Shown: piece after piece, positions 24,269 to 30,936 of the stretch
Numbering within the stretch: position 1 is the stretch's first letter
How the letters are laid out: each line of letters starts with the position of its first letter
NCBI GenBank assembly: GCA_937873675.1
Contig: CALMYM010000411.1
Coordinates: 1 to 32,896, forward strand
Direction: 5' to 3'
From: an uncultured Alphaproteobacteria bacterium
Lineage (GTDB): Bacteria > Pseudomonadota > Alphaproteobacteria > Rhizobiales > Ancalomicrobiaceae
DNA length: 32,896 nt
Program-made: the position numbers and the translations under genes
The notes under the pieces: generated by a model
What the model was told of the DNA's origin: nothing
Database searches by the model: none
The model's input: only the letters and a program-made list of their open reading frames with translations

Positions 24269-25578
24269 CCACCCGTTTCCAGAGCGTGCTCTCCGAGCAC
24301 CCGGTGGTGGGGGCCGTCCTGTCGCTGGGCGTGAAGGTGTCGGGGTCCGGCGTGGCGCTGGTGATGTTCGCGCTCGCGGCGCGGACGATGGACGTCGCCG
24401 ACTTCGGCCTCCTGGTCATCGCCTTCAATGCCGTGTCGTTCCTCGCCGTCCTCGCCGTGCTCGGCCAGGACACGCTGATCCTGAGGTCGTGGGGCGAGTT
24501 CTTCGAGCGCTCGCCGGCCCTCGCCCGCGGTGCCGTCGCCTACGGCCTCAAGGTCTCGGCGCTCGGCGCGGTTCTCGCCGTCTCCGGTTTCCTCGGATGG
24601 GCGACGGCGATCGACGGCCGGCTCGGCACCGCCGATCTCGTCTCGGTCGCCGCCTTCCTCTTCACCCAGACGCTGCTCCACTACGGCTCGAGCCTGACGC
24701 GCGCGGTGCGCGGCGTGTTCCTCTCCGAGCCGAACCGCGAATTGACCTGGCGGTTGCCGCTGATGATGTCGCTCGGCTGGGCGCTGCTCTCGGGCGGGCG
24801 GACGTCGATCGCCTCGTTCTTCGCCGTCGCCGCCGCCGGACAGGTCGTCGCGCTCTTCTTCCAGTCGATCGCGGTGCGCAACGGTATGCCGGCGGCGATC
24901 CGCGCGACCACGGCCGAATACGCCACCGGCGACTGGACCCGGCGCTCCGCCGCCATGACCACCGCCGCGATGGCGGAAGCCGCCAACCAGTATGCCGACG
25001 TGGTGCTGATCGGCGCGCTGGCCGGTCCGGTCGCCTCGGCCGGCTATTTCGTCGCGGCGCGCATCGCCAGCGTCTTCCCGATGCTGACCTCGGGCCTGCA
25101 CAACTATTCCGCCTCGCGGATCGCCGAACTCTACTACGGCGGCCGCGCCCACGAGCTGCAGCGCCTGCTCACCCGGGTGATGATGCTGGCGTTGGCGCTG
25201 GTCGGCGCGCTGGTGGCGGTGATCGTCTTCGCCGGGCCGTGGCTCCTGTCGCTGTTCGGCGAGGCCTATCGCGACGAGTTCCTCATCCTCCTGGTGCTCG
25301 CCGGCGTCGCCGCCTTCACCACGCTGATGGGGCCGGGCAGCATGATGATGCTGACCATGGGGCGGGAGAAGCTCTATCTGAAGCTGGTGGTCGGGGCGCT
25401 GGCGGTGCGGGTCGCCGCCCTCGTCGCGCTGGTGCCGACGATGGGCATCCTCGGCGCGGCGATCGCCGTCGGCATCGCCATCGGGCCGTTCTCGGCCCTC
25501 GTCGCCTATCTGTGCGCCCGCGACACCGGCGTCGATCCGAGCGCCCTGGCGATCGTTCGAAATCGTTCGGACGCGTAA
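24265..25578 (+). CDS. Polysaccharide flippase (Wzx-like, MOP superfamily)
   Basis: The predicted protein has 437 residues with about 12 membrane segments. 'VKVSGSGVALVMFALAARTMDVADFGLLVIAFNAVSF' is the usual N-terminal half of polysaccharide export flippases. 'AEAANQYADVVLIGALAGPVASAGYFVAARIA' is the conserved centre, and 'GPWLLSLFGEAYRDEFLILLVLAGVAAF' follows later. It should flip the undecaprenyl-linked repeat unit to the periplasm for the polymerase. The ATG at 24265 overlaps the previous stop as ATGA; a longer frame beginning at 24211 would intrude far into the previous gene. The gene ends in an A/T-richer 100-bp gap. Confidence 0.9.
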   Translation: MTTRFQSVLSEHPVVGAVLSLGVKVSGSGVALVMFALAARTMDVADFGLLVIAFNAVSFLAVLAVLGQDTLILRSWGEFFERSPALARGAVAYGLKVSALGAVLAVSGFLGWATAIDGRLGTADLVSVAAFLFTQTLLHYGSSLTRAVRGVFLSEPNRELTWRLPLMMSLGWALLSGGRTSIASFFAVAAAGQVVALFFQSIAVRNGMPAAIRATTAEYATGDWTRRSAAMTTAAMAEAANQYADVVLIGALAGPVASAGYFVAARIASVFPMLTSGLHNYSASRIAELYYGGRAHELQRLLTRVMMLALALVGALVAVIVFAGPWLLSLFGEAYRDEFLILLVLAGVAAFTTLMGPGSMMMLTMGREKLYLKLVVGALAVRVAALVALVPTMGILGAAIAVGIAIGPFSALVAYLCARDTGVDPSALAIVRNRSDA

Positions 25579-25592
25579 CCTCTTCGTTAGGG

Positions 25593-25610
25593 TTTACGCA
25601 CGTTCGTAAA
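25593..25610. promoter_or_regulatory. 18-bp dyad TTTACG-N6-CGTAAA before the WecG-like gene
   Basis: A perfect 6-bp inverted repeat (25593-25598 and 25605-25610) lies in the 102-bp A/T-rich gap between the flippase and WecG-like genes, about 70 bp before the start. The gap also carries T-rich stretches (25623-25650). It looks like an operator with an internal promoter for the WecG-GH5-hydrolase part of the locus. The regulator is unknown. Confidence 0.4.
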
Positions 25611-25680
25611 TGCCGAAACAGTTGTTTTTGGCCGTCTTTTTACCTCTGCCGCCGAGAATTCCCCGCGGAGGTACGAAGAC

Positions 25681-26517
25681 ATGTCCGAGATCACCAGCAG
25701 TATCGCCCAGACGACCTACGTCCCCGGCGCATCGACACGAGTCGACAGCGAACGGCACGTGCATCGCCCCGGGACGATCCGGCTCGGCGGGCTGCCGATC
25801 ACCGTGGTCGATCGGGCGGAAGCGGCCCGACGCATGGTCGACGACGCGCTGGCGCGGCGCGGCACCGGCCTGCCGCCGCAGTATCTCACCTCCGCCAACG
25901 GCCAGGTTCTGGTCGAGTGCGCGCGCGACGCGAAGATCCGCGACCTCTTCCTCGAAGCCGACGCCATCCATGCCGACGGCATGCCGATGGTCTACGCCTC
26001 CTGGCAGATGGCGACCACGCCGCTGCCGGAACGGGTCGCCACCACCGATCTCGTCCACGACGTGATGAAGCTCTCCGCCGGCGCCGGCCTGCGCTCGTTC
26101 CTGCTCGGCGCGACGGCGGAGGCCAATGCCGCCGCGGTCGCCAATCTGCGCGCCCTCTATCCGGACGTACCGGAGATCGACGGGCGCGACGGTTATTTCT
26201 CCGAGGAGGAAGAAGCCGCCGTCTGCGAGGCGGTGAACGCCTTCGCCCCCGACGTTCTGTGGCTCGGTCTCGGCGTGCCGAAAGAACAGGCTTTCGTGGT
26301 GCGCAATCGCCATCGCCTGACCCGCGTCGGCGTGATCAAGACCTCCGGCGGGCTCTTCGACTTCCTGTCGGGCCAGCGGGCGCGGGCGCCGAAGCTGGTT
26401 CAGACGCTCGGCTTCGAATGGGCGTGGCGGGCGATGCTCGAACCGCGCCGGCTCGGCAAGCGCTATCTCGACACCAATTTCGCGGCGATCCGCCTTCTCC
26501 TGACCGAGACCGACTGA
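25681..26517 (+). CDS. WecG/TagA/CpsF family glycosyltransferase (GT26)
   Basis: The predicted protein has 278 residues. Family blocks are clear: 'YLTSANGQVLVECARDAKIR', 'FLEADAIHADGMPMVYASW' (with the conserved D-G-x-P/D-x-V region), 'RSFLLGATAEANAAAVANL', 'DGRDGYFSEEEEAAVCEAV', 'PDVLWLGLGVPKEQAFV' and 'GVIKTSGGLFDFLSGQRARAPK'. Relatives add N-acetylmannosamine or related sugars to lipid-linked acceptors. It would act as a peripheral inner-membrane enzyme early in the repeat unit. GGAGG stands nine bases before the ATG at 25681. The GH5 gene starts 2 bp after its stop. Confidence 0.93.
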   Translation: MSEITSSIAQTTYVPGASTRVDSERHVHRPGTIRLGGLPITVVDRAEAARRMVDDALARRGTGLPPQYLTSANGQVLVECARDAKIRDLFLEADAIHADGMPMVYASWQMATTPLPERVATTDLVHDVMKLSAGAGLRSFLLGATAEANAAAVANLRALYPDVPEIDGRDGYFSEEEEAAVCEAVNAFAPDVLWLGLGVPKEQAFVVRNRHRLTRVGVIKTSGGLFDFLSGQRARAPKLVQTLGFEWAWRAMLEPRRLGKRYLDTNFAAIRLLLTETD

Positions 26518-26519
26518 CG

Positions 26520-28403
26520 ATGAAGCGACGCGCCTTCCTCGCCCGATCGATCTTCGCCGCGGTGACCCTCGCCGCGGCGTCGGCCTCTGCCGAGGAGACG
26601 ACATCGGCGGCGACCTGCACGACGATCCATCCCGAACTGGCGCGCGGCTTCTCGCTCACCGGCTGGTTCGACGAACCGGTGGCGCGGCCGCCGGATCTCG
26701 TCCGTCTGCGCGCCCTGGCGCGGCGCGGCTTCACCCACGTGCGCCTGCCGGTGGCGGCGGAGAGCGTCATGACGCGCTTCTCGTCGCGGACCGAGATCGC
26801 GGCGCGGCGCCGCGCGATCGGCACCGGGCTCGATGCGCTGGCGGCGGCGGGACTCGCCGTCGTCGTCGACCTGCACGGCGGTGATCGCCTCGGCGACCTC
26901 TTCCGACGCGACCCGAAGGCGGCACGCGAGGCGGTGATCGAGGCGTGGGGCGTGCTCGGGCCGCTGGTCGAAGCGCGGGTGGCGCGCAAGGTGTCGGCGG
27001 AAGTGCTCAACGAGCCGCCGCTCGACGACGCGGCGTGGCGTCCGATGCAGGCGGCGATCGTCGCGGCGATGCGGCGCGAGATGCCGACGGCGACCTTCGT
27101 CGTCTCCACCGGCGGGCCGCAGCGCGTCGGGCACCTGACCGCCTCGGCACCGATCGCCGATCTCAACACCGTCTACGCCGTCCACTACTACGACCCGATG
27201 GTCTTCACCCATCAGGGGGCGGACTGGATCCGGCCCGATCCGATCGGTTGGCTGCACGACGTGCCCTTCCCGATCCGGGCGGGCGATCCGAGGTTCGCCG
27301 CTCTGCTCGCCTCGTTCCGCGCCACCGGTCCGAAGCGGGTCGCCGACTATCTGGCGAGCCTTTCGGGCCGCTCCTTCGGCGTCGCCGGCATCGAGCGCGA
27401 CATGCGGGCGCTCGGCGCCTGGAGCCGGGCTCACGGCCGCGCCGTGGTGATCGGCGAATTCGGCGTCTATCGCGACCATGCCGCACCGGCCGACCGGGTG
27501 GCGTGGCTCGCGGCGGTGAGCGCCGCGGCGGCGAAGAACTGCATCGGCTGGACCCATTGGGAGTACCGCGACGGCTTCGGGTTCGTCGACGCGACGAGCG
27601 GTGACGCCGACGAGGCGGTGCTCTCCGCCCTCTTCGGACGGCGAAGCGGCGGGGGGGCGCCCCGGGCGGGAGGACGGGCGCGGGGCGGAGGACGTGCGGG
27701 GGGACGGCCCGCGCGGCGGGGGGGACGAGGGGAGCGAACGGGCCCGGCGGAGCGGTGGGCTGGTTCCATCCGGCGACCGGTGGGCGTGGCGTGGTCGTCG
27801 TCGGCGCACACGGCTACGAAGACCTCTGCTCACGCGTCACGCTGCGCGGCCTCGCCGACGGGCTCGCCGCGGCGGGCCTTCCGACGCTCCGGATCGATCC
27901 GCGCGACACCGGCGACGCCGCCGATCTTCCCGCCGGCGCCGATCGGGTGGCCGCCTGGACCGCCGACACGATCGCCGCGGTGCGCTGGATGCGCGACACG
28001 GTCGGTGTCGGTGAGATCGTCCTCGTCGGGCTGCGGGTCGGGGCGCTCGTCGCCGCCGCCGCGGCACTCGACCTCGGCGACGTCGATCGGCTGGTGCTGC
28101 TGGCGCCGCCGGCGAACGGCCGCGCGCTCCGGCGCGAACTCTCCATCCTCGCCCGGCTGGTCGACGGCATGGGCGCCGGCACCCACGACGACGGGGCGAT
28201 CGAGATCGCCGGGTTCCGTCTCGACGCGGCGACGCTCGGGCGGCTCGAAGCGATCGATCTCACCGCCCTCCTCCGCGCCCCGGCGCGCGACGTGCTGCTG
28301 GTCGGCGAAGTCGGCGCCGCGCCCTTCGGCCGTCTCGTCACGGCGCTGGAGACGACCGGCGCGGCGGTCTCCACCCTGCCCTTCGAGGGCTATGCGCGGA
28401 TGA
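26520..28403 (+). CDS. Tat-exported GH5-type glycosidase; 3' part of the frame doubtful
   Basis: The N-terminus MKRRAFLARSIFAAVTLAAA is a twin-arginine-like signal (R-R-A-F-L) ending around ASA-EE. The GH5 fold follows: 'ARGFSLTGWFDEP', 'RGFTHVRLPV', 'VVVDLHGG', the acid/base Glu165 in L-N-E-P, 'YAVHYYDPMVFTHQG', the nucleophile Glu313 in V-I-G-E-F-G-V, and a final 'NCIGWTHWEYRDGFGF'. Recognisable similarity stops near 'ALFGRR' (about 27647, about 376 residues, a normal size). The frame then runs without a stop through a poly-G stretch and 650 bp of the hydrolase gene, out of its frame, to 28403. So the real 3' end is uncertain: frameshift, assembly error or fusion. In an EPS locus it probably cleaves the polymer in the periplasm. 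Confidence 0.75.
   Translation: MKRRAFLARSIFAAVTLAAASASAEETTSAATCTTIHPELARGFSLTGWFDEPVARPPDLVRLRALARRGFTHVRLPVAAESVMTRFSSRTEIAARRRAIGTGLDALAAAGLAVVVDLHGGDRLGDLFRRDPKAAREAVIEAWGVLGPLVEARVARKVSAEVLNEPPLDDAAWRPMQAAIVAAMRREMPTATFVVSTGGPQRVGHLTASAPIADLNTVYAVHYYDPMVFTHQGADWIRPDPIGWLHDVPFPIRAGDPRFAALLASFRATGPKRVADYLASLSGRSFGVAGIERDMRALGAWSRAHGRAVVIGEFGVYRDHAAPADRVAWLAAVSAAAAKNCIGWTHWEYRDGFGFVDATSGDADEAVLSALFGRRSGGGAPRAGGRARGGGRAGGRPARRGGRGERTGPAERWAGSIRRPVGVAWSSSAHTATKTSAHASRCAASPTGSPRRAFRRSGSIRATPATPPIFPPAPIGWPPGPPTRSPRCAGCATRSVSVRSSSSGCGSGRSSPPPRHSTSATSIGWCCWRRRRTAARSGANSPSSPGWSTAWAPAPTTTGRSRSPGSVSTRRRSGGSKRSISPPSSAPRRATCCWSAKSAPRPSAVSSRRWRRPARRSPPCPSRAMRG
27640..27754 (+). other. Poly-G, purine-skewed stretch open in all three forward frames
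   Basis: About 110 bp at the junction of the GH5 and hydrolase genes consist mostly of G on the plus strand. There are seven-G runs at 27651-27657 and 27718-27724 and a six-G run at 27698-27703. No stop codon occurs in any forward frame between 27605 and 27754. The GH5 frame encodes a Gly/Arg-rich tail. The run pattern could form G-quadruplexes and is the kind of sequence where indel errors and slippage occur. Confidence 0.75.
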
Positions 28404-29533
28404 TGTGCGATCCGACCGCCTCCGAGCCGGCGGTGGAGATGGCGGCCGCGCTGATCGAACGGCTCGCCCGTGGTCTTCCCGCGACCACGGGGGCGCCGGG
28501 GAAACTCCCCCCGGGGCGCCCTCCCGCCGAGGGGTGGGGCGAGGAACGGTTCGTCTTCGGCGACGGGCTCGCCGGCGTGCTCTGTCTGCCGACGGCGCCA
28601 GCCACGCCGCGGCGCACGGCGATCTGGCTCAACTCCGGGCGCAACCACCACATCGGTTGGGCGCGCCAGACGGTCGATCTGTCACGGCGGCTGGCGCGGT
28701 CGGGCGTGGCGGTGCTGCGCATGGATCTCGCCGGCATCGGCGACAGTCCGGCCCATGCCCACACCCCGCCGACGGCGCTCTATCACGACGTCGGCAAGGC
28801 CGACGTGGTGGCGGCGATCGAAGAGATGGCGCGGCGCGGCCTCGGTCGGCCCTGGGTGATCGGCGCCTGCTCGGGCGCCTATCAGGCCTTCCACACCGCC
28901 GTCGACGATCCGCGCATCGCCGGTATCGTGTTGATCAATCAGCTGTGTTTCGTCTGGGACGCGAGCTATGCGGTGCATCTGTCGGCGTGGATGAAGGCGC
29001 GGCCGCACGAGTTCGAAGCGGACGCCAAGCGCGCCGAGGAGAGCGATGGCGACGTGGGGCGCAGCGGCCCGGCGGCGCTCGCGTGGCGGCTCGCCAAGCG
29101 CGGCGTCCGTATCGGCCTCGACGCCTATCGCCGGCTGCGGGCCGGCGGTACGGCCGGTCGCCCCGGTCCGATCGAGAGCGGCTTCCGGGCGCTCTCGGCG
29201 CGCGGCGCCGGCGTGTCGATCGTCCTTTCGGAGGGCGACAAGGCGGTCGGCGAACTCGAACTCCACACCGGTCGCGACGGCGAACGCATCGCCGATCTGC
29301 CGGGCGTCGAGATCGTCGTCATCCCCGACGCGGATCATTCGCTGACGCCGCTCGCGGCGCGCGAACAGTTGGGCAACCACCTCGTGGCGCGGCTGGCCGG
29401 CGCGGACGGTGATCATGGCCGCCGGCTCTTCCATCCCGCGACCGAGGACCACGAGGACGGCGACCACGTGGTGACGCCGTCGAGCTTCGCGGCGGCGGCG
29501 CGGGCGGTGTTCGCCCGCGGCATGACCACCTGA
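27755..29533 (+). CDS. Tandem alpha/beta-hydrolase protein of the EPS locus
   Basis: The predicted protein has 592 residues from a GTG at 27755, the only usable start in this frame after the TGA at 27602. Two alpha/beta-hydrolase units are visible. Unit 1 (about 1-240) has 'GRGVVVVGAHGYEDLCSRVTLRGLA' and 'RIDPRDTGDA', but its nucleophile elbow reads G-L-R-V-G with Arg94. Unit 2 (about 265-592) has 'WLNSGRNHHIGWARQTVDL', 'RMDLAGIGDS', an elbow G-A-C-S-G with Cys372, and a likely catalytic His528 in D-A-D-H-S. Similar hydrolases are known to me from exosortase-A-associated and EPS gene sets; the substrate may be an acyl group on the polymer, which is inference. A hairpin-rich linker (28491-28521) separates the units. 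The start is uncertain because of the overlap with the GH5 frame. Confidence 0.78.
   Translation: MGWFHPATGGRGVVVVGAHGYEDLCSRVTLRGLADGLAAAGLPTLRIDPRDTGDAADLPAGADRVAAWTADTIAAVRWMRDTVGVGEIVLVGLRVGALVAAAAALDLGDVDRLVLLAPPANGRALRRELSILARLVDGMGAGTHDDGAIEIAGFRLDAATLGRLEAIDLTALLRAPARDVLLVGEVGAAPFGRLVTALETTGAAVSTLPFEGYARMMCDPTASEPAVEMAAALIERLARGLPATTGAPGKLPPGRPPAEGWGEERFVFGDGLAGVLCLPTAPATPRRTAIWLNSGRNHHIGWARQTVDLSRRLARSGVAVLRMDLAGIGDSPAHAHTPPTALYHDVGKADVVAAIEEMARRGLGRPWVIGACSGAYQAFHTAVDDPRIAGIVLINQLCFVWDASYAVHLSAWMKARPHEFEADAKRAEESDGDVGRSGPAALAWRLAKRGVRIGLDAYRRLRAGGTAGRPGPIESGFRALSARGAGVSIVLSEGDKAVGELELHTGRDGERIADLPGVEIVVIPDADHSLTPLAAREQLGNHLVARLAGADGDHGRRLFHPATEDHEDGDHVVTPSSFAAAARAVFARGMTT
28491..28521. 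other. GC-rich hairpin in the interdomain linker of the hydrolase
   Basis: GGGCGCC and GGGGA (28491-28502) pair with TCCCC and GGCGCCC (28506-28521), with a small bulge. The stem falls between the two hydrolase units and encodes a Pro/Gly-rich linker. It shares the string GGGCGCCCCGGG (in inverted orientation) with the poly-G stretch before the first unit. Confidence 0.5.
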
Positions 29534-29554
29534 CCCCCGACCCGCGAAGTCGCC

Positions 29555-30172
29555 TCACGCGCCGTTGCCGCCGCCCTTGGGGCGAGCCATGCGGAAGAGT
29601 TCGGTGACGTGGAGGAAGTCGGAATAGCCGCAGCGGGCGATGGTGCCGGCACGCACCATGTCGAAGCGGCCGTCGACGAGACAGTCGTCGGCGATGTGGA
29701 CGCCGACCACTTCGCCGAAGACGACGTGATTGCCGGTCGCCCGCCCGTCCACCGTCTTCGGATCGAGGATCTCGGTCACCCGGCATTCGAGCGCGGCCGC
29801 CGCCTCGGCGACCCGCGGCGGACGCACCAGTCGCGACGCCTCGCGCGTCAGACCGACGTGGTCGAATTCGCTCACCCCCCGCGGCAGCGGCGCCGAACTC
29901 TCGTTCATCTCTTCGCGCAGGTCGAAACCGGCGAGGTTGACGACGAATTCGCGCGTCTCGGCGCAGGCCGCCACCGTGTCCTTCCAACCGTCGGAAGAGA
30001 ACATCACCATCGGCGGCGCGGCGCAGATCGCGTTGAAATAGCTGTAGGGCGCGAGATTGACGCGACCGCCGGCGTCGATGGTCGAGATCCAGGCGATCGG
30101 GCGCGGCGCGACGATCGCCTTGAACGGATCGATGGCGAGGCCGGGCAGCCCGTCGGCGACGGCGTAGAACAT
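29555..30172 (-). CDS. Flavin reductase family protein (FMN-binding split barrel)
   Basis: The predicted protein has 205 residues. 'FKAIVAPRPIAWISTIDAGG' followed by 'NLAPYSYFNAICAAPPMVMFS' is the hallmark of the flavin-reductase-like split-barrel family, which binds FMN. 'EFVVNLAGFDLREEMNESS' and 'NHVVFGEVVGVHI' complete it. Members reduce flavin with NAD(P)H for a partner oxygenase or act as stand-alone flavoenzymes. It is 5 bp downstream of the nitroreductase gene, probably in one transcript, which suggests related redox work. The ATG at 30172 suits the family N-terminus (M-F-Y). Its stop is 21 bp from the convergent hydrolase stop. Confidence 0.92.
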   Translation of the reverse strand: MFYAVADGLPGLAIDPFKAIVAPRPIAWISTIDAGGRVNLAPYSYFNAICAAPPMVMFSSDGWKDTVAACAETREFVVNLAGFDLREEMNESSAPLPRGVSEFDHVGLTREASRLVRPPRVAEAAAALECRVTEILDPKTVDGRATGNHVVFGEVVGVHIADDCLVDGRFDMVRAGTIARCGYSDFLHVTELFRMARPKGGGNGA

Positions 30173-30177
30173 GGGCC

Positions 30178-30747
30178 TCAGGCGCTCCACTCGGTGACGA
30201 TGTCCTCGAAGCCGGGGCGCGGCCGGTCGACCGGCGGCACCGTCGGCGTGCCGATGGCGATCAGGCCGGCGATGCGCTCGCCCGCCTTCGCGCCGAGGAT
30301 GGCGGCGGCCTCGGCGTCGTAGCAGCACCAGCCGGAGAGCCACTGGCCGGCATAGCCGAGGGCGTGGACGGCGAGCAGCAGATTCATGCAGGCGGCGCCG
30401 ACCGAGAGCTCCTGTTCCCAGACCGGGACCTTGAAGTGCTCCTGGGTGCGGGCGATCACCCCGACGGTGAGCGGCACGCGCTGGAACCGGGTGACCTCGA
30501 ACTCGGCTTTCTCGGCCGGGACGTCCGGGAACCTGGCCCGGTAGAGCGGTTCGAGTCGCTCATCGAGAGCGGCGCGATCGGGGCCGCGATAGAGGACGAA
30601 ACGCCAGGGCGTCAGTTTGCCGTGGTCGGGCACGCGGGCGGCGACGGCGACGATACGGCGGATCTCGGCCTCGCTCGGGCCGGGTTCGGCGAGCTGGGCG
30701 GCGGCGATGGTACGGCGGGTCTCGAGCAGTTCGAGCGCGTCGGGCAT
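30178..30747 (-). CDS. Nitroreductase family protein
   Basis: The predicted protein has 189 residues. 'MPDALELLETRRTIAAAQL' and 'ARVPDHGKLTPWRFVLYRG' (FMN-binding Arg-rich start and the P-D-H-G-K-L-T-P-W-R block) mark the small oxygen-insensitive nitroreductase family of the YdjA type. 'SVGAACMNLLLAVHALGYAGQW' and 'GLIAIGTP' are the conserved C-terminal blocks. It would reduce nitro-compounds or quinones with NAD(P)H in the cytoplasm. The natural substrate is unknown. GAGGA precedes the ATG at 30747. The open frame extending to 32325 is antisense to the secreted protein and rejected. Confidence 0.93.
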   Translation of the reverse strand: MPDALELLETRRTIAAAQLAEPGPSEAEIRRIVAVAARVPDHGKLTPWRFVLYRGPDRAALDERLEPLYRARFPDVPAEKAEFEVTRFQRVPLTVGVIARTQEHFKVPVWEQELSVGAACMNLLLAVHALGYAGQWLSGWCCYDAEAAAILGAKAGERIAGLIAIGTPTVPPVDRPRPGFEDIVTEWSA

Positions 30748-30792
30748 GGGGTCCTCGGGGCGACGTGGATCGGGTCGAGGCGAGAGGGAAGC

Positions 30793-30827
30793 CGCATCGA
30801 CCGGCCCTGTCAACGCCGGTCGATGCG
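30793..30827. promoter_or_regulatory. Perfect 13-bp inverted repeat in a divergent promoter region
   Basis: CGCATCGACCGGC (30793-30805) and GCCGGTCGATGCG (30815-30827) are exact inverted copies with a nine-base spacer. They lie in the 189-bp interval between the nitroreductase start (30747) and the secreted protein start (30937). The position suits an operator for a dimeric regulator; it could also be a leader hairpin. Confidence 0.5.
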
Positions 30828-30936
30828 ATCGCCGCGACGAGGTTCGACTTGAAATCGCCACCCTTCTCGGGTTCCAGTTCGGTCGGGGACGAGTCGAGGC
30901 GCGGAAGCGCCCGATCCGCGCTGCCCGAGAGGAACC

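Noticed and set aside
24489-26519. Upstream part of the very long open frame leading into the GH5 gene
   Set aside because: It runs out of frame through the flippase and WecG-like genes; the Tat-type signal peptide at 26520 marks the true start.
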